A stretch of 64,000 nt of DNA. Source: Cyclobacteriaceae bacterium. Its GTDB lineage: Bacteria > Bacteroidota > Bacteroidia > Cytophagales > Cyclobacteriaceae. Shown here in pieces: positions 27,100 to 36,825 of this stretch. The notes under the pieces were generated by a model. That model did not search any database. It was not told the origin of the DNA and saw nothing but the letters and a program-made list of their open reading frames with translations. The stretch lies in contig JAOUDZ010000009.1 of assembly GCA_029858965.1 (NCBI GenBank), positions 33,258-97,257 on the forward strand, read 5' to 3'. The position numbers and the translations under genes are program-made. Numbering within the stretch: the stretch's first letter is position 1; the number at the start of each line of letters is the position of its first letter.

Positions 27100-27723
27100 T
27101 TATTTCTGCAGCGTCTTCACATACCTGGCAATCTTCCAGCGATCTTCCGGGCTGACCTGCGAGCCATGCGCCCACATCAAGTTTTTCCCATATGTAATTA
27201 CATGGAATATATGACCTTCAGTAATGTTTTTTAGCGCATCAGAATTATAATTGGGAACACCATTGTACTTTTCTGAAACTTTCCCATTCCCCTCGCCTTT
27301 GGGGCCATGGCAATGATTACAATACATTTGATATAAAACTTTTCCATCTGCAACAACGGCAGCGGTTGAGTCTAAAGGGTTCTTCAAGGTCCTTGACGCA
27401 TAATCCAGGCTGTCCTTCGGGATTCTGTAGGGAAGCCATCCATTTTTATTTCTGCTTACCGTATTCTCGGGTGCTTCACGCAAATTCATTCTGAAAGGGT
27501 TGAATTTGTTTGAGTTAAAGAATTCAGCATGACCATCCGGATAATCAATCGAAGTTAACCACCTTCCGGCATCCTCATCTACGATTTGAGAATACGGTTC
27601 GTAGGCTACAGAATGATACATGTTGGGAGCATATTCTGAACCTTGGTTATCACCACCTGCACCGCATGAAGTTAATAATGCAACCGCTGATAATACTAAA
27701 ACAAAACTTAATATAAAGCGCAT
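27100..27723 (-). CDS. actE: Alternative complex III subunit E (mono-heme cytochrome c lipoprotein)
   Basis: 207 residues from the ATG at 27723. This start begins a lipoprotein signal with lipobox LTSC (Cys20) and is preceded by AGGA about 11 nt upstream. The longer open frame from 27804 would hide the signal and is rejected. A single heme site CNHCH and the class I pattern GEGNGKVSEK fit ActE, with a late Met (NLMWAHGSQV) as possible axial ligand. It would pass electrons from ActA/B to the oxidase CuA site. It starts 16 nt after the actD stop. Confidence 0.93.
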   Translation of the reverse strand: MRFILSFVLVLSAVALLTSCGAGGDNQGSEYAPNMYHSVAYEPYSQIVDEDAGRWLTSIDYPDGHAEFFNSNKFNPFRMNLREAPENTVSRNKNGWLPYRIPKDSLDYASRTLKNPLDSTAAVVADGKVLYQMYCNHCHGPKGEGNGKVSEKYNGVPNYNSDALKNITEGHIFHVITYGKNLMWAHGSQVSPEDRWKIARYVKTLQK

Positions 27724-27739
27724 AATTGATATCCTATGA

Positions 27740-28270
27740 TTAATCAAAACTCTTTTCATTAACTTCTGACGCACCGGCAGCTTTGAGGATGCTGGAAATT
27801 TCATCTTTGTTCTTACTCTTATTCAGGGCAAGATCAATCGCCATGACATGCTTGTCTTCCGTACTGCGGATATCAAACTGGCGTGGCCATTTGTATGGCT
27901 TTAAATCACTGGCAATCAAGAATGTAGCGACCATTCCCAACGATGCTAACAATACGGTTAATTCAAACGTGACCGGAATAAAAGGGGGCAATGAAGCAAA
28001 GTTTTTGCCACCGATGATCATTGGCCAGTCATACCCAAGCATCCATATCTGCATGACCAACGCTATAGAAGTACCTGTTATACCGAACATAAAAGCTGCT
28101 ATGGGCAGGCGGCTACGTTTGTAACCCAATACTTCATCGAGGCCGTGGACAGGAAAGGGCGAATATACTTCATGAATCTTCACACCACTTTGTCTTACAG
28201 CGGTTACACCACTGATTACAGCGTCTTCGTCATCAAACACGCCCACTAAAAAGTTTTTATCTGCGTCCAT
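27740..28270 (-). CDS. actD: Alternative complex III subunit D (DUF3341)
   Basis: 176 residues. The start FLVGVFDDEDAVISGV and the motif IHEVYSPFPVHGLDE are the DUF3341 signature, followed by two helices (about 60-80, 100-120). ActD is a small membrane subunit that packs against ActC/ActF. Residues after 125 are cytoplasmic. It lies between actC (30 nt) and actE (16 nt). Confidence 0.93.
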   Translation of the reverse strand: MDADKNFLVGVFDDEDAVISGVTAVRQSGVKIHEVYSPFPVHGLDEVLGYKRSRLPIAAFMFGITGTSIALVMQIWMLGYDWPMIIGGKNFASLPPFIPVTFELTVLLASLGMVATFLIASDLKPYKWPRQFDIRSTEDKHVMAIDLALNKSKNKDEISSILKAAGASEVNEKSFD

Positions 28271-28300
28271 TGTCTATAAGTTTAACACGACTGCGATGCA

Positions 28301-29689
28301 TCAGTGAGGTGTCTCGTCAGTCTTTTTCTCAGACCCTATACTAATAATACTTTTTACTTCAGCCATATTGATCACCGGGAAGAATTTTGCGAAGAGCAAA
28401 AACGCCCCGAAGAAAAATCCGACTGTAAACAAAAACTGACCAATGTCATACATTGTTGGGTGGAACATGGTCCAGCTTGAAGGAATATAATCCCGGTGCA
28501 ATGATGTAACAATGATAACAAACCGTTCGAACCACATTCCGATATTCACAACGATTGAAAGAATAAATGTAGCTGCAATACTTGTTCTTATTTTCTTGAT
28601 CCAGAAGAGTTGTGGGGAAACAACGTTACAGGTCATCATTGACCAATAGGCCCAGGCATACGGTCCCTGAATCCTGTTGTAAAATGCATATCCTTCATAT
28701 TCAACACCGGAGTACCAAGAAATAAACAACTCCGTTATGTATGCAATACCTACGATTGAACCTGTAACAATGATGATGATGTTCATCAGTTCAATGTGGT
28801 AAATTGTGATGTAGTCTTCGAGTTTGAAGACTATTCGCGTTATCAGCAGCAGCGTCAATACCATCGCAAAACCAGAAAATATAGCCCCGGAAACGAAGTA
28901 TGGCGGGAAAATAGTCGTGTGCCAGCCTGGTATTACAGAAGTGGCAAAATCCATTGACACAATGGTATGGACGGAAAGCACGAGTGGCGTTGATAACCCG
29001 GCGAGGATCAGGGCTACAGATTCGTAACGCATCCAAGTCTTCGCACCCCCTTGCCAGCCAAAGCTTAGTGCATTATAAATCATGGCCCGTATATTATTTC
29101 CATGAATAACCGCCCGATCTCTGATTACTGCGAAATCAGGAATCAGTCCAATGTACCAAAAGACCAACGATACTGTAAAGTACGTGGAGATGGCAAACAC
29201 ATCCCACAGCAGCGGCGAGTTAAAGTTTGGCCAAAGTGAACCAAATGTATTGGGTAACGGCAATGTCCAATAGAAACCCAACCAAAGTCTACCCATATGC
29301 ATTAATGGGAAAGTAGCGGCACAAATAACGGCAAAGATTGTCATCGCTTCTGCAGCCCTGTTGATTGACATTCTCCAGCGCTGCCTAAACAATAGCAGGA
29401 TAGCAGAGATCAATGTTCCCGCGTGACCGATACCGACCCACCAGACGAAGTTTGTAATATCCCACGCCCAGCCTACCGTTTTGTTTAGTCCCCATACCCC
29501 TACACCGGTCCACAACAAAGTAAGCGTGCAATAAAGTCCAAAGGTCAAAAACGCCATCGCGACAGCAAAAGCCGACCACCACAACCGTGTAGGTTTGCCC
29601 TCCACCTGGCGGCTAATGTCATGCGAAACATCCTTGACCGTTTTGCCGCCGGTTACCAGGGGATCGCGAACTACTGAAGTTACCTGCAT
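28301..29689 (-). CDS. actC: Alternative complex III subunit C (NrfD/PsrC-like, quinol site)
   Basis: 462 residues with ten helices of the NrfD/PsrC family. GIGHAGTLISAILLLFRQ, RSAEAMTIFAV-type and HTIVSMDFATSVIPGWHTT segments match ActC, which is thought to hold the menaquinol site and proton paths. It pairs with the iron-sulfur part of ActB encoded 94 nt upstream. That 94-nt gap is the longest inside the act genes and holds no obvious signal. Confidence 0.94.
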   Translation of the reverse strand: MQVTSVVRDPLVTGGKTVKDVSHDISRQVEGKPTRLWWSAFAVAMAFLTFGLYCTLTLLWTGVGVWGLNKTVGWAWDITNFVWWVGIGHAGTLISAILLLFRQRWRMSINRAAEAMTIFAVICAATFPLMHMGRLWLGFYWTLPLPNTFGSLWPNFNSPLLWDVFAISTYFTVSLVFWYIGLIPDFAVIRDRAVIHGNNIRAMIYNALSFGWQGGAKTWMRYESVALILAGLSTPLVLSVHTIVSMDFATSVIPGWHTTIFPPYFVSGAIFSGFAMVLTLLLITRIVFKLEDYITIYHIELMNIIIIVTGSIVGIAYITELFISWYSGVEYEGYAFYNRIQGPYAWAYWSMMTCNVVSPQLFWIKKIRTSIAATFILSIVVNIGMWFERFVIIVTSLHRDYIPSSWTMFHPTMYDIGQFLFTVGFFFGAFLLFAKFFPVINMAEVKSIISIGSEKKTDETPH

Positions 29690-29783
29690 GTTATCGTTAA
29701 AAGTTAATCGTTACCAATTTTTAAGTGTGTGCGTGCTGGCTCTATATGTGTAGCGAGTTTCCGCATTGGAAACCACCCATGCT

Positions 29784-32700
29784 TTAAGCTTTCACTGCTT
29801 CTTTGTTTCTCACTTTTGTTAAATACCAAATATTTGGCTTCACGCCGATTTCCTCCAGTACCTGATAGGCGCGTGGATTATCGGTTACCTTGTCTACACG
29901 ATGGGGATGCTTCTCATCCTTTGGCCTGATCTTAAGCAATTTTGACAATTTACTATCCGGATTGTTGATATCGCCAAACACGATTGCGCCCGTTGCACAG
30001 GAAGCCTGACAAGCGGTTACAACTTCTCCATCGTTCATCGGTCTTCTTTCCTTTTTCGCTGTCAGTTTACCTTGCTGAATGCGCTGCACGCAGAATGAAC
30101 ATTTTTCCATTACCCCGCGTGAGCGAACAGTAACATCCGGATTCAATACCATTTTACCCAAATCCGTATTCATTGACGGATTTGCAGACGCAAACTGATC
30201 GTTATCATGCAATTTAAACCAGTTGAATCTTCTTACCTTATAGGGGCAGTTGTTTGCGCAATAGCGTGTACCAATACAACGGTTATACGTCATTTGATTC
30301 AGTCCTTCTGTGCTGTGCGTTGTTGCTGCAACGGGACAGACGGTCTCGCAAGGCGCATTATTGCAATGCTGACAGAGCATAGGCTGAAATATCACTTCAG
30401 GATTCGCTGATGCTTCTTCAATACCTCTCCAATCGTCGGCAGGGGCATCACTACTATAATAGCGATCGATTCGCAGCCAATGCATTTCCCGACGATTGAT
30501 TACTTCTTCACGCCCAACAAGGGCCACATTATTTTCGACATTACAAGCTACCACGCAGGCACCACATCCTATACAAGTATTGAGATCAATTGCCATACCC
30601 CAATGATGGTCCTTATACTCATGACCTCTCCAAAGAGAAATAGCACCCGGGTCAACCTTATGCTGGGGATCTGACCACGTAGAAACTTTAGGATGGAATT
30701 CGCGATCCCAATGCTTGTCTTTAAAATTGCTTAAAGAAGTCTCCTGGATGATCGTCTGACGGCCCATAAATGTATTGTGCGTTTGTGTTTGGGCAATCTG
30801 ATAGACCTCATCCGTTTTTTCAAACTTCACACCACTAACGCTGTAACGCAATGAGCCGTTGACCATGCTCACCAAAGGATATGCGTTCTGCCCAATACCA
30901 TCAGCTACCTTTCCGGCTTTGGTTCGGCCATAGCCAAGGGCCACCCCAATAGTGCCTGGTGTTTGCCCAGGCTGAACGAGCGCAGGGAGTTTTAATGTCT
31001 TGCCACTTACTGTAATCGAAAAATACTTTGTGAAACTCTCCGCAAAATTTATATCAGTGGCATCCTTAGGCGATACGGTAACATAATGGTCCCAAACGGC
31101 TTTTGTAATAGGATCTGGCAGCTCCTGCAGCAGCGGGTTGTTCGCCTGAGATCCATTGCCAAGCGCCCCGCTCTCATAGATAACAAGTTCAAATCCACCT
31201 GATTTATAATTGCTGACAATCGCACTGGCGGCAGTTTGCACGTCAGCGGCAAAAGACATCGTTGCAGGTTCTGCTTCGGCTGAAGGCAATTCCAGAACGC
31301 CGTTGTATAAGCATTTGTCCCAGAAACTTTGGAAATCAATGGTTTGGTCTTTGTAGAACCAGGTCTTCCAGTTATTTCTTACAAAATCGAAATAATTGAC
31401 GTTCGATTCGCCAGCCCAAATCATAAAACTTTCCTGGGCTGCGCGCGACTTAAAGATCGGCGTGATGGCAGGTTGTCCTAGGCTGAAATGATTTTTCTTC
31501 GGTTCGGCATCATTCCATGCCTCCAGAAAATGATGGTCGGGTGCTTGATAATTCACCAGTGTTCCCGTTTCCTCTTCTTTGTACCCCGTAGATATTGTCA
31601 GCGATATCTTCTTAATCGCTGCTGCAAGTTTATCACCCATCGGGTGATCGTAGACCGGATTGCAGTTATAGAAAATTACAGCGTCAAGTTTAGCGCCCTC
31701 AGCATCATTTATAAATGAGGCCATAGCTTCGTCATCGCCCTGGCGGTAATTCACCGGGGTATCGGTCAAAATGGTTTTACCATAACTGCCCAGCATATCG
31801 TTTATCCCGTTGACCAATACCTGAATAGCTTTGTCATTTGAACCGGCCACAACCAACGCCTCACCGCGGCTCGCCCATAGGTCTTCCGCCGCCCTGGCAA
31901 TGATCGGTTTTTCCAGTCCGCCAGAAAGATTGGATCTGCCTGCTTTACTGGCAATTGAATTGTATAGCTGGATGACTACCGCACCTTCTTCCGAAGGTTT
32001 TATTTGGGTCCGGTAGTCTGCGTTCGCGCCCGTCATTGAAAGGATGGATTCAAACTGGTAGTGACGAGACATTTCTTTCTTGTCCTCGTTCACTTCCCTG
32101 GTTTGTGCATACTGTTTTGTAAATTCGACTGGGGCTATCCAGCCTCCCAGAAAGTCAGCGGCAACGCTGACAATTGTCTTCGCTTTGCTGAAATCGTATG
32201 AAGGAATTGAACGCGTACCAAAAGATTCTTCATTGGCTTTCAATAACCCATACTGCGATGCCTGATCGTATTGAACATGCTGCGTGGTTGGGTACTTTTC
32301 CTTGAATATTGCCAAGGAGGCCCTGGTGCTTGGACTTACGATTGTATTGCTGACAATACGGATTTGGCCACCCTTGGCGGCGATGGCTCCTAACTTGCCA
32401 ATTATTTGATTATCAAGATCTTCCCAGCTAATTTTATCCCTGCCGATCTTCGGTCCCCGGAGTCGGGCATTGTCGTATAGCGATAGCACTGATGCCTCAA
32501 CCTGCGCGCCAGTTCCACCCCTTGAAACAGATGAAAGTGCATTTCCCTCTATCTTAATCGGGCGACCTTCTCTGGTCTTGACTACAATGCTGCAATAATC
32601 TCCGCCGTTCGTATAAGTGGACGCATAGTAGTTCGCAATACTTGGATCAATATCAACAGGCTTATTAACGTATGGGATAGCTTTACGGATTGGCGCTTCG

Positions 32701-32885
32701 CAAGCCGCCAGCGCCACGGCTGAAACGCCGAAGCCCATCATTTTCAAGAAATCTCTACGCGAATGACCCGGATCTTCTTCAGGATCAGGCTGCTGGGGAA
32801 ATTCATGATGAGCATGCTTTACAAACTCCGGACTATTAGCCAATTGCTCAATCCCTTTCCAGTATATCTTTTTTGATTCTTCCAT
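29784..32885 (-). CDS. actB: Alternative complex III subunit B (molybdopterin-oxidoreductase-like plus ferredoxin domain)
   Basis: 1033 residues. RRDFLK at 43-48 and a hydrophobic stretch ending AACE (Cys62) give a Tat signal with a lipobox. Residues about 70-720 are a molybdopterin-oxidoreductase-like domain that in this family carries no cofactor. The C-terminal 300 residues hold iron-sulfur ligands: CIGCGACVVAC, CQHCNNAPCETVC, CIGTRYCANNC, CSFC with a final CQASC. This follows the known ActB architecture of fused ActB1/ActB2. It takes electrons from the quinol site in ActC and passes them to ActA hemes. Confidence 0.95.
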   Translation of the reverse strand: MEESKKIYWKGIEQLANSPEFVKHAHHEFPQQPDPEEDPGHSRRDFLKMMGFGVSAVALAACEAPIRKAIPYVNKPVDIDPSIANYYASTYTNGGDYCSIVVKTREGRPIKIEGNALSSVSRGGTGAQVEASVLSLYDNARLRGPKIGRDKISWEDLDNQIIGKLGAIAAKGGQIRIVSNTIVSPSTRASLAIFKEKYPTTQHVQYDQASQYGLLKANEESFGTRSIPSYDFSKAKTIVSVAADFLGGWIAPVEFTKQYAQTREVNEDKKEMSRHYQFESILSMTGANADYRTQIKPSEEGAVVIQLYNSIASKAGRSNLSGGLEKPIIARAAEDLWASRGEALVVAGSNDKAIQVLVNGINDMLGSYGKTILTDTPVNYRQGDDEAMASFINDAEGAKLDAVIFYNCNPVYDHPMGDKLAAAIKKISLTISTGYKEEETGTLVNYQAPDHHFLEAWNDAEPKKNHFSLGQPAITPIFKSRAAQESFMIWAGESNVNYFDFVRNNWKTWFYKDQTIDFQSFWDKCLYNGVLELPSAEAEPATMSFAADVQTAASAIVSNYKSGGFELVIYESGALGNGSQANNPLLQELPDPITKAVWDHYVTVSPKDATDINFAESFTKYFSITVSGKTLKLPALVQPGQTPGTIGVALGYGRTKAGKVADGIGQNAYPLVSMVNGSLRYSVSGVKFEKTDEVYQIAQTQTHNTFMGRQTIIQETSLSNFKDKHWDREFHPKVSTWSDPQHKVDPGAISLWRGHEYKDHHWGMAIDLNTCIGCGACVVACNVENNVALVGREEVINRREMHWLRIDRYYSSDAPADDWRGIEEASANPEVIFQPMLCQHCNNAPCETVCPVAATTHSTEGLNQMTYNRCIGTRYCANNCPYKVRRFNWFKLHDNDQFASANPSMNTDLGKMVLNPDVTVRSRGVMEKCSFCVQRIQQGKLTAKKERRPMNDGEVVTACQASCATGAIVFGDINNPDSKLSKLLKIRPKDEKHPHRVDKVTDNPRAYQVLEEIGVKPNIWYLTKVRNKEAVKA

Positions 32886-32927
32886 AAATCGTTTCTAGCG
32901 ACTCGCTGACTCTATTTATCTTGATTT

Positions 32928-34172
32928 TTAATAATGACACTTTGCACATTCCAAACCACCCATATCCTCTACCTTCATCGGCGTTTTGCTGGCCGTATTA
33001 TGAAGTTCAACAAGATTATCATAATACGCATTGCCCTTGGTATTTACATCTGTTTTCCGATGACAGTCGATGCACCAGCCCATGGTCAATAATGAATGCT
33101 GACGAACAACATCCATTGTTTCAATCGGGCCGTGGCAGGTTTGGCACGCCAATCCACCCACATTTACGTGCTGGGAATGGTTGAAATAAGCTAAATCAGG
33201 CAGGTTGTGAATACGTACCCATTCAATTGGTTTTTTATTATCCCAGGCAGAAACAATTTTGGCAATCTCACTTTCCCCTGTAAGGGTACCTTGTCTAATC
33301 TGGTTATGGCAATTCATGCAAATATTTACGGATGGGATAGTCGCGCTCTTGCCCTTCATTACGCCTGTGTGACAATACTTACAATCTATTTCATACTGCC
33401 CTGCATGAATTTTATGAGAAAAGGCAATAGGTTGCTTCGGCGCATATCCCTGCTGCACCCCAACGGAATACAAGCCATTTATTACAGCTTTAAAGCCCAA
33501 GGCGCCCACAAGAAAGACTACTATAAAAATAAACCCAGAGCTTCTTGATATTGTACCGATTGTGATGGGAGAATGGATAACCTCTTTGTCTTCTGCTGAA
33601 AGTTCTTTTTGATCCAGGAATCGCTTGAGCGCAGAAACGAGGAACGCCAGTATTACAAGCAGTAACACCAGGATGAGCACCATTCCAATTAGAATAACGT
33701 TCAAATATGCCGACTGCTGTCCTCCTTCTTCCGAGGTTGGCCCGCTTCCTGGCGCAGGTGCGGCCGCGACTGCGGGTCCTTTTTCCGTCTCAGACTGAAT
33801 ATAGGCTAGAACGTTCATGATGTCCTCGTCTTTCAGTGTCGTGAAAGAAGTCATCTGCGTCTTATTGAACTCATTGTAGAGTTTGTTGGCATATTCATCT
33901 CCGCCGGCAATAACTCCTGCTGAATTTTTTATAAAGGACTTTATCCAGTCTATTGATGGCGCTCGCTCGTAAACATTGGCCAGTGCTGGTCCGATCAGTT
34001 TTTGATGAACCCGGTGGCAAGTCTTACAGTTCGCATTAAACAAGGACTCACCTGCAGCTATGGCTGAAGCTTCTTTGGAAATTTCCTGAGCGTGAGAGGT
34101 AAGATTGACTAGGGCGAAAACAAATACGATGGGAAGAAACTTGCAAGCGGAAGAGATAAAGTTTTTAGTCAT
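32928..34172 (-). CDS. actA: Alternative complex III subunit A (multiheme cytochrome c with extra N-terminal cytochrome domain)
   Basis: 414 residues with six CxxCH motifs. After a signal peptide (1-28) there is a class I cytochrome domain (CKTCH at 49-53, likely axial Met in KTQMTSF), then a helix (about 150-180), a second helix (about 205-225) and a C-terminal pentaheme part: CKYCH, CMNCH, CQTCH, CIDCH and CAKCH, the last just before the end. Five hemes are known for ActA; the additional N-terminal mono-heme domain is visible here. It is the first gene of the whole respiratory operon, 37 nt from the promoter -7 box. Confidence 0.95.
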   Translation of the reverse strand: MTKNFISSACKFLPIVFVFALVNLTSHAQEISKEASAIAAGESLFNANCKTCHRVHQKLIGPALANVYERAPSIDWIKSFIKNSAGVIAGGDEYANKLYNEFNKTQMTSFTTLKDEDIMNVLAYIQSETEKGPAVAAAPAPGSGPTSEEGGQQSAYLNVILIGMVLILVLLLVILAFLVSALKRFLDQKELSAEDKEVIHSPITIGTISRSSGFIFIVVFLVGALGFKAVINGLYSVGVQQGYAPKQPIAFSHKIHAGQYEIDCKYCHTGVMKGKSATIPSVNICMNCHNQIRQGTLTGESEIAKIVSAWDNKKPIEWVRIHNLPDLAYFNHSQHVNVGGLACQTCHGPIETMDVVRQHSLLTMGWCIDCHRKTDVNTKGNAYYDNLVELHNTASKTPMKVEDMGGLECAKCHY

Positions 34173-34208
34173 GTTAGGTTTAGTGTCCGTTTTTCAAAAC
34201 AAGTGGCA

Positions 34209-34239
34209 CAAATCTACTATTGCAACTCATTTTTTCAAA
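34209..34239 (-). promoter_or_regulatory. Bacteroidota-type promoter of the act/cta operon
   Basis: On the minus strand TTTG (34239-34236), a 19-nt spacer and TAGATTTG (34216-34209) match the Bacteroidota housekeeping promoter TTTG-N19-TAnnTTTG exactly. Transcription would begin near 34202 and leave a leader of about 30 nt before actA. It is the clearest promoter in the window. Confidence 0.75.
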
Positions 34240-34354
34240 TTTATTTGCAGCGCAGTACAATAAATTATGAGGAATTTGCAGGTCAGCGCAAAACGGGTGA
34301 AAGGTACTTATCCAATCCATAGGTGAAGGTATTTGAAGGTAATTTAGAATGATT

Positions 34355-35173
34355 TTAAATTGAACGTGCGATTCCCTCCTCCTTTTTTGACCAACCTTCT
34401 TCAATTCCCAAACCGAATAAAGCAAAATCATATTTAACAGGATCAATCGGGTCAAGCTTGAGCAGGTTTGATGTGAGTTCGGTAGCCGTAATCCAATCTG
34501 TCTGTTTTCTTTTGATTAGTCTAAGCTTCCTTGCCACACGTTCAACATGTACGTCGCATGGACAAATAAGCTGAGACGGTGAAATCTTATTCCAAATACC
34601 AAAGTCAACGCCGCAGTTGTCAGATCGCACCATCCATCGCAAATACATATTTAGCCGCTTGCAGGTAGATCTTCTTTCTGGTGTAGCAATGTGCTTTTTC
34701 GTTCTATTCGGGTACGCATCCAAACTAAAGAAAAGGTTGTGAAATTGGATCAGTCCGTTTTCAACCGTTTTATCTTCGGCCTGTACCATAAAGGCTTCCT
34801 CAAGCGATTGATGATCATCATAAAACCAGCGAAGGAATTCAATGAAGTAGAGCGTATCAGTGGAATTGAATGTGCGATGCTTAAAATCTTCAAAAGCTTT
34901 CAGGTCGCTCTCTTTATGCTGGGAAATGAACTGATATGGAGCATTGTCCATTCTCTGCAATAACTCTTTACATTTTCGAACAATTGTCACGCGCTTCCCC
35001 CAGGCCAGTATTGCGGCAAAGAGACCGGCGATTTCTATATCCTGTTTTTTTGAATACGCATGCGGAATGGAAATCGGATCATGCACGATGAACCCGGGTT
35101 TATTGTAGTGTTCTGCCTTCTGATCAAGGAAATCCTTAAGCTCATTTGTTTTTAGTTTCCTGGAGATAGCCAA
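34355..35173 (-). CDS. TIGR02757 (DUF2400) family protein
   Basis: 272 residues with no signal or membrane segment. LFAAILAWGKRVTI, LYFIEFLRWFY, KRLNMYLRWMVR and the SQLICPCDVHVERVARKL stretch are typical of TIGR02757, a family common in Bacteroidota and some proteobacteria. The function is unknown; the helical pattern near CPCDVHVERVA recalls HhH-GPD DNA glycosylases but this is a guess. It is transcribed away from the serine hydrolase gene and toward the act operon promoter. Confidence 0.88.
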   Translation of the reverse strand: MAISRKLKTNELKDFLDQKAEHYNKPGFIVHDPISIPHAYSKKQDIEIAGLFAAILAWGKRVTIVRKCKELLQRMDNAPYQFISQHKESDLKAFEDFKHRTFNSTDTLYFIEFLRWFYDDHQSLEEAFMVQAEDKTVENGLIQFHNLFFSLDAYPNRTKKHIATPERRSTCKRLNMYLRWMVRSDNCGVDFGIWNKISPSQLICPCDVHVERVARKLRLIKRKQTDWITATELTSNLLKLDPIDPVKYDFALFGLGIEEGWSKKEEGIARSI

Positions 35174-35335
35174 AGCGAAAAGTTTAAGACAAGATTAGCG
35201 AATTGACAACCGGGAACGCAAGACCTTCTGTTTTTTAATTTGGCAACAATAAAAGTATCCAGGCAAATTCTCCAGGTAATTTATTTACAGTATTTTTCGC
35301 CTCCGCTTGAAGATAAAATTCGAGCATACTGATCT

Positions 35336-36715
35336 ATGAGAAAGTCGTTCAAAATAGTTGCGCTGGTCTTGCTGAGCTTAGCCATAGTCTTTCTGGCTTT
35401 TGCCTATGTAACTTTTCCGCCCGTGATGTCGGGTATGGCTGCCAAAACGATGTGTTCATGTGTTTATGTTACCGGGCGCACACCTGAAAGTGTAAAAGAA
35501 CGAGAATTGCAGGTTTTCCCTGGCCTGGCAAGTGCCACCTTTGATATTAATGATAGCGACTCAACCGTAACCGCGAAAATATTCTGGAAAACGAGCAAGG
35601 CGATTTTCAGAAAAGGAATGGGATGCACATTACTGGCAACATTGTCTGAAGAAGAAGTCAGAGACCAGCAAATCCTACTACCTGGTCCACCTCCGGGTCA
35701 AGACACACTGGACTGGCCGTTGGGAAACATTGTAACTAACTCAGCCGCTGCTGGAGTTAATTATGAAGCCATTGAACTGGCTATTAAAGATGCATTCTTG
35801 GCACGAGATCCCAAGAAACCCATCTTCACACACGCTGTACTTGTTGTATACGACGGTCAGATCATCGGTGAAAAATATGCGCCAGGTTTTGATCACCACT
35901 CGTTGCTCATGGGATGGTCCATGACCAAAAGCATTACCAACGGGCTTATCGGAGTGTTGGTCGGTGAAGGAAGATTGAAAGTGGATGCTCCTGTGCCTAT
36001 CGCTGAATGGCAAAACGATGATCGAAAGAATATTACGCTCAACAATCTGCTTCAGGCCAGCAGTGGGCTATCCTGGTCTGAGTCTTACTTTAATCCGGTT
36101 TCTGATTTTCACAACATGTTCATACGCAGTGATGACAAAGCAGCATATGCAATCAGTCGTAAATTAAAACACAAACCGGGTGAATTCTTTCAATACTCCA
36201 GTGGGACAACCAATATTCTTTCCAGCATCATCAGGCAAACCGTAGGCGACGATCAGTACTATCGGTTCCCATATGAAAAACTCTTTTATAAAATCGGAAT
36301 GAACAATACCCTTATGGAGCCCGACGCTTCTGGTACATTTGTGGCTTCATCGTATTCTTACGCTACTGCACGGGACTGGGCCCGCTTTGGGTTGCTCTAT
36401 TTAAATGATGGCCTTTGCCATGGCGAACGGATTCTTCCGCAGGGATGGGTAGCGTATAGTAAAACGCCAGCCAACGCGGCCGAAAAGGGGCAATATGGTG
36501 CGCAATGGTGGCTCAACGCCGGCGCAAAAAATAATCCCGCTGATCGAAAGTATCCAACACTTCCACAGGATGCTTTTTGGGCCGATGGTTTTGAAGAACA
36601 ATATGTTATGGTTATTCCATCCAGGAAGCTTGTGATTGTGCGTTTGGGTGTTTCACACTTTGGATCCCATTTCGAAGAGCTGGCATCAAAAATCATAAAA
36701 TCAGTACCGGAATGA
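35336..36715 (+). CDS. Class C beta-lactamase-related serine hydrolase, membrane-anchored
   Basis: 459 residues. An N-terminal hydrophobic helix (about 7-28) anchors or exports it. The serine hydrolase motifs are S195-M-T-K198 and Y287-S-S; the third motif may be the late region around FADGFEEQY. The domain matches proteins labelled beta-lactamase or 6-aminohexanoate hydrolase; the true substrate (peptide, ester or cell wall) is unknown. It appears to be monocistronic. Confidence 0.9.
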   Translation: MRKSFKIVALVLLSLAIVFLAFAYVTFPPVMSGMAAKTMCSCVYVTGRTPESVKERELQVFPGLASATFDINDSDSTVTAKIFWKTSKAIFRKGMGCTLLATLSEEEVRDQQILLPGPPPGQDTLDWPLGNIVTNSAAAGVNYEAIELAIKDAFLARDPKKPIFTHAVLVVYDGQIIGEKYAPGFDHHSLLMGWSMTKSITNGLIGVLVGEGRLKVDAPVPIAEWQNDDRKNITLNNLLQASSGLSWSESYFNPVSDFHNMFIRSDDKAAYAISRKLKHKPGEFFQYSSGTTNILSSIIRQTVGDDQYYRFPYEKLFYKIGMNNTLMEPDASGTFVASSYSYATARDWARFGLLYLNDGLCHGERILPQGWVAYSKTPANAAEKGQYGAQWWLNAGAKNNPADRKYPTLPQDAFWADGFEEQYVMVIPSRKLVIVRLGVSHFGSHFEELASKIIKSVPE

Positions 36716-36825
36716 TAAATACCGATGCAGTAGCTGTGTAACCCGTTGCATCCTTACAACCTTTATGCACATTAACGTGTCCAATAGACCTGAAGCAAGA
36801 CGGAAAGCAATCATTATCATTATAC

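Noticed and set aside
27724..27804. Longer start for actE
   Set aside because: It would put 27 residues before a clear lipoprotein signal and overlap actD; AGGA precedes the inner ATG.
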